DNA from: JBKJTP01 sp046590195
Lineage (GTDB): Bacteria > Bacteroidota > Ignavibacteria > Palsa-1295
Reading direction: 5' to 3'
DNA: 7,254 bases
Assembly: GCA_046590195.1 (NCBI GenBank)
Contig: JBKJTP010000170.1
Location: 1 to 7,254, forward strand
This document shows, in pieces, positions 1 through 5,983 of the stretch; within the stretch, counting starts at the first letter, position 1, and each line of letters starts with the position of its first letter. The notes under the pieces were generated by a model that was given only the letters and a program-made list of their open reading frames with translations, did no database searches and was not told the origin of the DNA. The translations under genes and the position numbers were made by a program.

Positions 1-10
1 GGTTTATACC

Positions 11-68
11 TGTCATTGCGAGGAGGTGTTCATCGCTTTAGCGATGAAACCGACGCGGCAATCTCCTT
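11..68. repeat. Dispersed intergenic repeat, 'TGTCATTGCGAGG' type
   Basis: The block starts TGTCATTGCGAGGAGG and ends GCGGCAATCTCCT. From memory, this matches the ends of a palindromic repeat common between genes in many environmental bacterial genomes. The centre holds a perfect 8-bp hairpin, TTCATCGC at 29-36 and GCGATGAA at 41-48, with a 4-nt loop. Only one copy is in the window. A cousin of the same general style lies at 4657-4761 but differs in sequence. No open reading frame or transposase is associated with it. Family membership is recollection, not a search result. Confidence 0.5.
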
Positions 69-151
69 CAGTATTCCGCGCGCTCCCAAAAAGCCTCCAA
101 CCCACGCTCCCAATTCCATCACAAAATCCAAAATTGAGTACTGATTGAGTG

Positions 152-177
152 GTGGATTTACCAATCCACATAGTATT
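152..177 (+). terminator. Possible weak hairpin terminator
   Basis: A perfect 7-bp inverted repeat, GTGGATT (152-158) and AATCCAC (163-169), closes a 4-nt loop and is followed by an imperfect T-rich run at 171-179. It could end a transcript entering from left of the window. The stem is short and AT-containing and the T run is interrupted, so this is tentative. Nothing else in positions 69-281 looks like a gene, a promoter or an RNA. Confidence 0.25.
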
Positions 178-281
178 TTCGCTCTCAGCAGTAGGGCACC
201 TCTAGTTAGCCCTGCAGAATAGCATCTTCACTAAACCTGCCTCAGCTCTATGGCACACCGCAGTCGAGCGAATGATAGTGA

Positions 282-596
282 TCCCTCTGGATCAAACTCC
301 AAGCACACCCGCAAGCGCCGATCCCGCGCGAAAGCTCGCTCAGCCTGGGAGAAGAGCAGATCAATAAAGGCGCACCGTACGCGCTGTACGTCCGCGAGAT
401 TGCAACACGCTACCCAACTCTCACTCCGCAAGAGGTACGCGTCTGCGCCTGCATCAAACTCATGATGACAAGCTGGCAGATCGCGGAGAAGCTATGCGTC
501 GGGGAGCGAACCATCGAAGTTTACCGTCACCGCATCATAAAGAAGCTCGCACTTCCCAAAGGGACGCGGCTCTCGACGTTCTTATCGCATTTTTAG
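282..596 (+). pseudogene. LuxR-type helix-turn-helix frame without a recognisable start
   Basis: The frame ending at the TAG at 594-596 is open back to 282, where it meets three consecutive stop codons (273-281). From about 420 to 554 it encodes LTPQEVRVCACIKL, then SWQIAEKLCVGERTIEVYRH and RIIKKLAL. This is the LuxR/GerE C-terminal DNA-binding layout: 'LTPxE' start, 'IAExL' first helix, 'xRTIExYRxRIxKKL' recognition helix. The ending GTRLSTFLSHF resembles the tail of this domain in regulators of Bacteroidota/Chlorobiota. No ATG, GTG or TTG lies in frame before the ATG at 462, which would cut the domain. An ATG at 272 opens another frame (to the stop at 365) that could be the original N-terminus after a one-base shift. 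It may be a decayed gene, a sequencing frameshift, or a gene using a rare start such as CTG at 345 or 384. The HTH identity is solid; the gene status is not. Confidence 0.6.
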
Positions 597-706
597 AGTG
601 TGCCTTATTTGTCGAGGTTTTGTAGGGGTGGATTTTCCACTCGGCTTTGTAAATTGCAACACGGTTAAGAGACGCTTGACCGCCTTAACTCATACTACTC
701 ACTCTT

Positions 707-1300
707 ATGCGACGCAGTATTCTACTCGCTCTGGTTCTCTTCTCGTTAAGTATTTCGTCATCATCGCTCCGAGCGCAATCACCGCCGTGTCCGACGTCTT
801 ATCCGGATCTTCCGCTTATCACATGGATTGATGGGGGATGTGTACCCGCAATACTGACAATTAACGGCAACCTCTGTGCAGTCACTATTTGCTACTGTTG
901 GAGAGCCACCAGCTCGACACAGCACGATATCATAGTGCGATCAGTCACGGTTAATCCAGGTTGTCCATCACTCCCGAATCCGATGCCTGTGGCTGATGTG
1001 AAGAAACTGTTCGCAGACGCCGGTGATTTCTTAGTCAAGACAAACGTACTTGGACTGGACTGTCCTAGGTGCGGCCAAGGCGTTGATCAGCAATTCAGGC
1101 TCGTAAGAGGAATCTGCTACGAAGTGCTACAACTTTCTCCAACTGAAACAGCGTACGTATATTGCAGCGGCACAGGTTGGTGTGTTCGTAGCATATCTGT
1201 CTGCTGCGACATTACAGGAAAGCCAGTTATCACGGACAATTCTTCGTATGAACTTCAGGGTACATGCGACACCGATTGCAATGTTGCACCTTGCGATTAA
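707..1300 (+). CDS. Secreted cysteine-rich hypothetical protein (197 aa)
   Basis: I do not recognise the family. Residues 1-23 form a clear signal peptide: MRR, a hydrophobic stretch through a serine-rich segment, and a likely cut after LRA before QS. The mature part holds 16 cysteines spread over its whole length, including clusters ICYC (near 58-61), DCPRC (near 119-123), a CC pair, and a terminal CDTDC...C pattern. Such an even cysteine count in an exported protein suggests a disulfide-bonded extracytoplasmic domain; a metal-binding role is possible but unsupported. No type IX sorting domain, membrane anchor or lipobox is visible. The start is the first ATG before the signal peptide; no Shine-Dalgarno sequence precedes it. 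A hairpin terminator follows directly, so it is probably its own transcription unit. A 77-residue frame at 598-831 overlaps it and is rejected. The secreted nature is well supported; the function is unknown. Confidence 0.8.
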   Translation: MRRSILLALVLFSLSISSSSLRAQSPPCPTSYPDLPLITWIDGGCVPAILTINGNLCAVTICYCWRATSSTQHDIIVRSVTVNPGCPSLPNPMPVADVKKLFADAGDFLVKTNVLGLDCPRCGQGVDQQFRLVRGICYEVLQLSPTETAYVYCSGTGWCVRSISVCCDITGKPVITDNSSYELQGTCDTDCNVAPCD

Positions 1301-1317
1301 TTTTCACTGATGAAAGG

Positions 1318-1350
1318 CCAAGGTGATTCAGGTCACCTTGGTTAATTTTA
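1318..1350 (+). terminator. Rho-independent terminator after the cysteine-rich gene
   Basis: A perfect 9-bp stem, CCAAGGTGA (1318-1326) and TCACCTTGG (1333-1341), with a 6-nt loop is followed by the T-rich run TTAATTTTA (1342-1350). It begins 17 bp after the stop codon at 1298-1300 and ends 10 bp before the next start codon. It therefore separates the two secreted-protein genes, unless read-through occurs. Confidence 0.8.
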
Positions 1351-1360
1351 TTCCTGAATA

Positions 1361-3535
1361 ATGAAGCTTCTTGTCTCGCTCTTCTGCCTATTAATCAATT
1401 CGACAGCTATCGCAGATTGGGAGCATCTGGCGAATGATGATTTTTACGATGTGTGCGTGTACGCTGACAGCGTTTACTTTGTCGCTTCTACAGAAGGACG
1501 GCTCTTGATTTCGCGGGATCGAGGGAGGACTTGGTCGGGCAAACAGCTTGATAGCGCGCTTACAAGCGTTGACGTCGGGGCAAACGCTAACGTGGTCACC
1601 TCTGGCCTTTCCGGCAGGTTGTTTATCTCTAACGACCTTGGTGAATCGTGGGACACTGTCCAACTTGCTAACTCCTCAACAATTTACCGAGTACGAGCAT
1701 TAGCGAACGCACAGTTCATTGTAGCAGGCGATGGCGGATCGGTCGCAAAGAGTACCGATAACGGGAGATCGTGGCACCAGGGAATGACCGTCGATAGTGT
1801 TGAGGACTTTCATGCTATGGATGTCTTCGGCCAGAGCATTATTGTGCTCGGCTCACTTCAGGGAAAACTCTACTACAGCAGTGATGCAGGATCAACCTGG
1901 AGAGAGTCCTTCAAGAGTAACGCCCTTATCCGGTCCGTAAATTTTAGTAATGCGGGCATCGGCATCGTAGCGGGAGAGCGATCTCTTGTTTTGCAAACGT
2001 TAGATAAAGGGATAACATGGACTAAACTCACACTCCCTGACGAGAAGTATAAGTTGTGTTTTGGGGCCTCGCTCGGCTCGGGCCGGATCTTTTTGTCTTT
2101 CTTTGGAGGAAATCTGGAGTCAGACGATAGTGGGCGCAACTGGAAGCGCACATCTTTCCCTCAGGCCGGGTCAAATGCAAGAGTCTTGAGAGCCATAGTC
2201 ACAACTGATGGCTCCCTTGTGGGAGTCGGGAAGCCCTGCATGATTGTAAGGTCAATCGATACGGCGAGATCCTGGACGTATGAATCAATTGGTATCGATG
2301 ACTTCCGTGCATTTTTTCAGGTTCAGGTACTTGACTCAACGACTTATATCGCTGCTGGCGAAAAAAATCTGGTGACATATTCAACCAACAGAGGATTAAC
2401 CTGGTCGAATAGATTGCATCCGATTTTTTTTTATACCATAAACGCGCTACACTTCTGGTCCCTTGACTCAGGGGTAATTTTAGGCGATGGTGGATTCTGC
2501 GACATAACATCAGATCGTGGTAAGTCTTGGACGCACCTGAACACATGGCCACATCTAGCGCTATTTTATCGAGTTAAGATATTCGGTGAAAGTGAAGTAG
2601 CACTCATATCAGATTCCACGGTGTGGCATTCTCAGGATCGCCTAAAAACTTTCACCAAGAGAGTTTTTTTTCCTAACAATCAGAATTATAACTTTACCGG
2701 TCTTCAAATTCGCCGTGATGACCTGTGGTACGCCACGGCCTTTAGATTCAATTGGACTTCCGATACAGATGGTGAAGACTTTGCATTGTTTATGCGCAGC
2801 AGTAATAAGGGTGTGTCATGGGAGATCGTAAAAGAATGGTACGAGCATCGAAAGGACGCTCTCGCATTTATCAATGATTCGATGGGAGTTCTCGGCGGTC
2901 AGTATGGTCAGATACTGAAGACTTATGACGGGGCCCAGACATGGGTTGTTGTCCATGATGAGCCTGAGATTGGCTATGTGACTTCGATCGCATTTGCTGA
3001 CGAGAAGATCGGGTATGCCTCACTCCAGCAGGGGCGTTCACTTTTCACGACAGATGGAGGAAATTCCTGGCAGCATGACGACCTCGTCAGTCGAGTGACA
3101 ACTCTTGGACAACGATACCACCACTTTGGGGGTGCCGTCTGGGCCGATAGCAACACGATCCTCTTTGCTGCATCACACGGCATAGCCCGGAAGCGCATTG
3201 ATCGCAAGGCACTGATGCCAAGTTCAGTGAATGAAATGGAGACGAGAGGATGGCGGCCGCTTGTTACAATATCCTCTAATCCAAATCCTGCATTTGACCT
3301 AGTGCAGATCGACGTCGCAGGACTTCACAGCATGAATGCTGAGTCAACGGAGCTTCTACTATTTGACGTCAACGGCGTTCCGGTCATGGATCTGACTACA
3401 CAATTTCGGCGCGGTTTGCACTCGGGTTCTGCAAAGCTTGAGGCGTCGATCAAGGATCTCCCAAGCGGAATCTATCTGCTCAAGCTAACAGACCGGAGTG
3501 GCTCTTATACAGCAAAACTGGTGGTCGCTCGCTAG
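1361..3535 (+). CDS. Secreted Asp-box beta-propeller protein with type IX sorting domain (724 aa)
   Basis: Residues 1-18 are a signal peptide (MKLLVSLFCLL..., likely cut after AIA). About 13 Asp-box/BNR-like motifs of the form S-x-D-x-G-x-[ST]-W start near residues 50, 89, 130, 172, 212, 253, 297, 340, 382, 423, 479, 520 and 562. Clear examples are ISRDRGRTW, KSTDNGRSW, YSSDAGSTW, ITSDRGKSW and FTTDGGNSW. The spacing of about 41 residues is that of propeller blades, as in Ycf48-like, sortilin and sialidase-type repeats, so one large or two stacked propellers are expected. From about 636 to 724 there is a type IX secretion C-terminal sorting domain: SSNPNPAFDLVQIDV, LLLFDVNGVPV, and LPSGIYLLKL ending KLVVAR. 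The protein should cross the outer membrane and be released or anchored at the surface. Ligand or enzymatic role is unknown; Asp-boxes alone do not imply glycosidase activity. There is no Shine-Dalgarno sequence before the ATG. Two blades (RSIDTARSW, HSQDRLKTF) are degenerate. Confidence 0.88.
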   Translation: MKLLVSLFCLLINSTAIADWEHLANDDFYDVCVYADSVYFVASTEGRLLISRDRGRTWSGKQLDSALTSVDVGANANVVTSGLSGRLFISNDLGESWDTVQLANSSTIYRVRALANAQFIVAGDGGSVAKSTDNGRSWHQGMTVDSVEDFHAMDVFGQSIIVLGSLQGKLYYSSDAGSTWRESFKSNALIRSVNFSNAGIGIVAGERSLVLQTLDKGITWTKLTLPDEKYKLCFGASLGSGRIFLSFFGGNLESDDSGRNWKRTSFPQAGSNARVLRAIVTTDGSLVGVGKPCMIVRSIDTARSWTYESIGIDDFRAFFQVQVLDSTTYIAAGEKNLVTYSTNRGLTWSNRLHPIFFYTINALHFWSLDSGVILGDGGFCDITSDRGKSWTHLNTWPHLALFYRVKIFGESEVALISDSTVWHSQDRLKTFTKRVFFPNNQNYNFTGLQIRRDDLWYATAFRFNWTSDTDGEDFALFMRSSNKGVSWEIVKEWYEHRKDALAFINDSMGVLGGQYGQILKTYDGAQTWVVVHDEPEIGYVTSIAFADEKIGYASLQQGRSLFTTDGGNSWQHDDLVSRVTTLGQRYHHFGGAVWADSNTILFAASHGIARKRIDRKALMPSSVNEMETRGWRPLVTISSNPNPAFDLVQIDVAGLHSMNAESTELLLFDVNGVPVMDLTTQFRRGLHSGSAKLEASIKDLPSGIYLLKLTDRSGSYTAKLVVAR

Positions 3536-3598
3536 TATCTTCGGGCATTGTACTTTGCTAAACTTCAAGGTGCTTCTTTGAGAATTCTGCATAAAAGT

Positions 3599-3661
3599 GA
3601 TGGGCACCTATTGACTTTTGTGTTTTTATTTCGTATATTAGCATCTCAAACGATGGGCACC
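3599..3661. repeat. Two identical 10-bp repeats flanking the promoter
   Basis: GATGGGCACC occurs at 3599-3608 and again at 3652-3661, in the same orientation and 53 bp apart, start to start. One copy lies just upstream of the -35 box, the other just after the expected transcription start. The spacing is close to five helical turns, so both would face the same side of the DNA. This suits a pair of regulator sites, but no binding protein is identified. Confidence 0.45.
3611..3639 (+). promoter_or_regulatory. Sigma70-like promoter for the 3864 gene
   Basis: TTGACT (3611-3616) and TATATT (3634-3639) each match 5 of 6 bases of the -35 and -10 consensus with an ideal 17-bp spacer. The region read as TATATTAG (3634-3641) also sits close to the Bacteroidota -7 pattern TAnnTTTG. 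Transcription would start near 3646, on the plus strand, towards the gene at 3864. It lies in an AT-rich patch within a more GC-rich region. Confidence 0.6.
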
Positions 3662-3673
3662 CTGCCTGTCGGT

Positions 3674-3696
3674 GGCTTCGGAGTCCTTTCGGAGCC
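3674..3696 (+). ncRNA. Hairpin in the leader of the 3864 gene
   Basis: GGCTTCGGA (3674-3682) pairs with TTCGGAGCC (3688-3696) around a 5-nt loop; the stem is 9 bp including two G-U pairs. The same segment can be read as an imperfect direct repeat of TTCGGAG. No T run follows, so it is not an intrinsic terminator. It would lie about 30 nt into the transcript from the predicted promoter and could be a stability or regulatory element. No known RNA family is recognised. Confidence 0.35.
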
Positions 3697-3705
3697 GTGT
3701 TGATC

Positions 3706-3733
3706 AGAGACTAGAGGTCAGAGGCTAGAGGCT
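3706..3733. repeat. Tandem 14-bp repeat (AGAGRCTAGAGGYY)
   Basis: Two adjacent 14-bp units, AGAGACTAGAGGTC (3706-3719) and AGAGGCTAGAGGCT (3720-3733), match at 11 of 14 positions. Within each unit the core CTAGAGG is exact. A shorter related string, GTCAGAGG, appears near 4784-4791, so this may be part of a dispersed low-complexity family. No function is evident. Confidence 0.45.
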
Positions 3734-3863
3734 GTTTTTGCTTCGAGGGTCTGCTCGTGCCTGTTAGTCTCGCCATCCCACCATTTGCGGTAGACCCTCA
3801 CAGTCTGCCAATCCCTGCATTCGCGACAAGCTAAAGCACGTCGCTACCAAACTAAACCTACCT

Positions 3864-4673
3864 ATGAACATCAAGCGTGGTATTGAATACTACTATAACG
3901 GTCCGGAAGCAGAGACGCTGCGGGCGTCATTCAAGCAAATGAAACGTGCGGCGGAGCGTATGCGCGCTGGCGAGCATGTGTTGTATATCAATGCGCTGAC
4001 CTCGCCGCGGGAGGTCGAGGCTGTTGCGGAATCGGTCTCGAATCGGCATCGCGGCAAAGTGCTGACCTATTCGGTTACAAGCACGTCGCTCGCCGCGCGA
4101 CTGCAATTCATTACGCTGACGTGCGCCGCAAAGAAGGTGCGCACCATCATCCTGAACTCGATCGATTTCGCCGCGCGTACAACAAATCAGAAAAAAGCGC
4201 TGGTGCATTTTCTTCGCGAGATGCGCGACGTCCACGAATGCCGCGTGATCGTCTATGGCATTCATGCGCCGACCGATGATGGCGCGGTTGGCCAGCTCAA
4301 GTATGTGACCGAGCGCGCCTTGCGCTACGATCAGTGGAATGCCAAGGAGACACCAGCGAACGCGCTGCTCATTCTGGATGACGAGCCGCTCGTCGCTGCC
4401 GATCCAAGCGACGCCGCGAACTCGTTCATCGCGGTGATCGAAGAGGAGCTGCCTGTGATCGAAGCAGAGACTTCGGATGATGGCGAGTTCGTCGATGAAG
4501 AAGGCATCGTTACGAGCTCGCGGCACGTCGATTTTTCCGTAACATCGCCGTTAAAAATCAACGACTTAACAGGTGCCCAGGCGCTGCGCGCAATGAAAAA
4601 TTCAAAATTCAAAATTAAAAATGGGGGAAGGGTTGAGGAGCTTGAATATGCCTTAGTGTCATTTCGAGCGTAG
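3864..4673 (+). CDS. Hypothetical protein, possible degenerate RecA-like fold (269 aa)
   Basis: I do not recognise a named family. Residues 1-190 alternate predicted strands and helices: GEHVLYINALTSPREV (near 37-52), VRTIILNSIDF (92-102), KKALVHFLREMRDVHECRVIVYG. This order of a strand, a hydrophobic strand ending in D, and a helix followed by CRVIVYG resembles the Walker B to next-strand part of RecA/RadA-like ATPases. No Walker A P-loop (GxxxxGKT/S) is present, so ATPase activity is not implied. Residues about 193-216 are strongly acidic and probably disordered. From residue 244 onward the protein is encoded by repeat DNA: a 7-bp tandem repeat gives KNSKFKIKN, and a palindrome gives VSFRA plus the stop codon. 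The native C-terminus may therefore have been replaced. The ATG lacks a Shine-Dalgarno sequence but follows an A/C-rich leader. Codon use is GC-rich like the housekeeping genes downstream, supporting a real gene. A 199-residue frame on the opposite strand (3927-4526) is a shadow. Confidence 0.75.
   Translation: MNIKRGIEYYYNGPEAETLRASFKQMKRAAERMRAGEHVLYINALTSPREVEAVAESVSNRHRGKVLTYSVTSTSLAARLQFITLTCAAKKVRTIILNSIDFAARTTNQKKALVHFLREMRDVHECRVIVYGIHAPTDDGAVGQLKYVTERALRYDQWNAKETPANALLILDDEPLVAADPSDAANSFIAVIEEELPVIEAETSDDGEFVDEEGIVTSSRHVDFSVTSPLKINDLTGAQALRAMKNSKFKIKNGGRVEELEYALVSFRA
4597..4617. repeat. Tandem 7-bp AT-rich repeat inside the 3' end of the gene
   Basis: Three adjacent units, AAAATTC, AAAATTC and AAAATTA, abruptly interrupt GC-rich coding sequence. 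They translate as the low-complexity stretch NSKFKIKN. From memory, strings of this type are common intergenic spacers in several phyla, and a weaker echo (AAAATCCAAAATTGA) occurs at 123-137 of the window. It probably marks the left edge of inserted repeat DNA. Confidence 0.6.
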
Positions 4674-4761
4674 CGAGAAATCTGTTGGGCGTTCCGCCGT
4701 GTGCTCGGCGAGGAAGTTCTCGGGTTGCTGAAGGGGATTTCTCGCTGCGCTCGAAATGACA
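4657..4761. repeat. 105-bp palindromic dispersed repeat
   Basis: The 26-nt left arm (4657-4682, starting TGTCATTTCGAG) and right arm (4736-4761, ending CGAAATGACA) are reverse complements at 25 of 26 positions. The single mismatch is a T opposite G, which would still pair in RNA. A 53-bp centre separates them. The pattern is of the MITE or REP-like kind, and it encodes no transposase. No clear target-site duplication flanks it. The left arm supplies the stop codon (TAG at 4671-4673) of the upstream gene. No T run follows, so a role as a standard terminator is doubtful, although the long hairpin could protect the upstream mRNA end. The rest of the gap, 4762-4908, holds nothing I can identify. 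Confidence 0.8.
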
Positions 4762-4908
4762 GTCGTTTACAGAGCGTCAAGGGGTCAGAGGTGAGGACGC
4801 ATGTGCCACGGCTTTCGGACCCAGGGCCCAGAAACGCGGCTATTGGCACGAACTTGTAGCAGAAGTCCTTTCATAACAGCGGTTCTTCATTCCGTAAATC
4901 AAGACTTA

Positions 4909-5943
4909 ATGGAAGTAGTCGAGCGTAAGATCAAGGTTGTGGGCGATGCGGTGAGTTTGTTTGGTCCAGGCGACCAGTATCTGCAGTTGATAGAGCAGAA
5001 ATTCGATGCGGGGATCTCAGCGCGCGGGGATGTCGTGACTGTCCGTGGCACGCCACAGGAAGTGCAGCAGATCGAGCGGGTGTTCAAAGAGCTGACCTTT
5101 ATTTTGGGCAAGTCGGGCTCGCTTTCGAAGCGCGACGTCACGACGGTGCTCGATCTGGTCACCGACGCCGACGTCAAGGATATTTCCGAAAGCGATCTTG
5201 ACAACGTGGTGCTCGTCGCTCATCACGAGTCGATCAAGGCCAAGACGCCGACGCAGCGCGAATACGTACAGGCCGTTCGCCGAAATGACATCGTCTTCGC
5301 GATCGGTCCGGCCGGAACGGGAAAGTCTTATTTGGCGGTCGCGATGGCGGTTGCGGCGCTGAAGAATCGTGAGGTCAACAAGATCGTGCTTGCCCGACCA
5401 GCGGTCGAAGCAGGCGAGAGCCTCGGATTTTTGCCAGGCGATCTTTCGCAAAAAGTTGATCCATACTTGAGGCCGCTCTACGATGCGCTTCAGGAAATGC
5501 TGACCGCCGAGAAGCTTCGGACATTCGTCGAACGCGGCACGGTCGAAGTTATTCCGCTGGCGTACATGCGCGGACGCACGATCAACAACGCGTTCGTCAT
5601 TCTCGACGAAGCGCAGAACGCGACCTCGATGCAGATGAAGATGTTCCTAACGCGTCTTGGCCAGGGCTCGAAGGCAATTATCACAGGCGACGAAACGCAG
5701 ATCGATCTTCCGAGAAAATCGGATTCAGGTCTTATCCAGATCCAACGCGTGCTTCGCTCGGTTGAAGGCATCAAGTTCGTTTACTTCAACAAAGGAGATG
5801 TCGTGCGCCATAAGCTGGTCATGGACATCATCGAAGCATACGACAAATTCCACAACAATACGGAAGAGGGAAGCTTGTTCGATCCTTCGACCGAAAAAAC
5901 GTATCGCCGCGATAACGATCCGAAGGATCGACCGTCGATCTAA
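4909..5943 (+). CDS. phoH: PhoH family ATPase (YbeZ-like), 344 aa
   Basis: PhoH-family proteins are cytoplasmic P-loop ATPases related to the helicase SF1 core, linked to RNA metabolism and often to the rRNA endonuclease YbeY. Using the start at 4909, Walker A GPAGTGKS is at residues 133-140, Walker B FVILDEAQN at 229-237, and the conserved TGDETQIDLP begins at 259. Other family signatures are IVLARPAVEAGESLGFLPGD, the KVDPYLRPLYDAL segment and FIRGRT-like YMRGRTINNAF. The N-terminal 110 residues match the usual KH-like/N-terminal segment of this family (EVVERKIKV..., FKELTFIL). The frame is open to an ATG at 4801, but the 36 extra residues (MCHGFRTQGP...) look like translated intergenic DNA; MEVVERKIKV at 4909 matches family starts and length. 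There is no Shine-Dalgarno sequence, only an A-rich stretch. cdaA follows after 40 bp, so co-transcription is likely. ybeY, the common partner, is not adjacent. Confidence 0.93.
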   Translation: MEVVERKIKVVGDAVSLFGPGDQYLQLIEQKFDAGISARGDVVTVRGTPQEVQQIERVFKELTFILGKSGSLSKRDVTTVLDLVTDADVKDISESDLDNVVLVAHHESIKAKTPTQREYVQAVRRNDIVFAIGPAGTGKSYLAVAMAVAALKNREVNKIVLARPAVEAGESLGFLPGDLSQKVDPYLRPLYDALQEMLTAEKLRTFVERGTVEVIPLAYMRGRTINNAFVILDEAQNATSMQMKMFLTRLGQGSKAIITGDETQIDLPRKSDSGLIQIQRVLRSVEGIKFVYFNKGDVVRHKLVMDIIEAYDKFHNNTEEGSLFDPSTEKTYRRDNDPKDRPSI

Positions 5944-5983
5944 GACGAATCTGTTTTAAAGTCGCAGTTCTCATCTCGCCCAA

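Larger units (their letters stand above)
3536..3863 (+). other. Intergenic region with promoter, hairpin and tandem repeat
   Basis: These 328 bases lack a credible gene on either strand. In order they hold: about 60 bp with no clear terminator for the upstream gene; a 10-bp direct repeat copy (3599-3608); a sigma70-like promoter (3611-3639); the second repeat copy (3652-3661); a 23-nt hairpin (3674-3696); a tandem 14-mer (3706-3733); and widely spaced inverted arms GAGGGTCT (3745-3752) and AGACCCTC (3792-3799) that could close a roughly 55-nt stem-loop. If the promoter is real, the gene at 3864 has a leader of about 220 nt. I recognise no riboswitch or known small RNA. Confidence 0.6.

Noticed and set aside
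250..465. Arginine/serine-rich 71-residue plus-strand frame
   Set aside because: It overlaps the LuxR-type domain in another frame, has biased low-complexity composition and no recognisable motif.
598..831. 77-residue plus-strand frame overlapping the cysteine-rich gene
   Set aside because: It has no signal peptide or motif and overlaps the 707 gene, which has a clear signal peptide and terminator.
3674..3696. Hairpin as terminator of the propeller gene
   Set aside because: It has no following T run, lies about 140 bp after the stop codon and is downstream of the predicted promoter.
3927..4526. 199-residue minus-strand frame opposite the 3864 gene
   Set aside because: It is a shadow of the GC-rich codon pattern on the plus strand; no domain is visible, and the plus-strand product shows plausible secondary structure.
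4331..4849. 172-residue minus-strand frame across the palindrome
   Set aside because: Much of it is translated repeat (strings such as SFRAQREIP and SRYARND), a known false-gene pattern from this repeat type.
4801..4908. Upstream ATG that would add 36 residues to PhoH
   Set aside because: The added residues do not resemble PhoH N-termini, while the ATG at 4909 begins at the usual family start.
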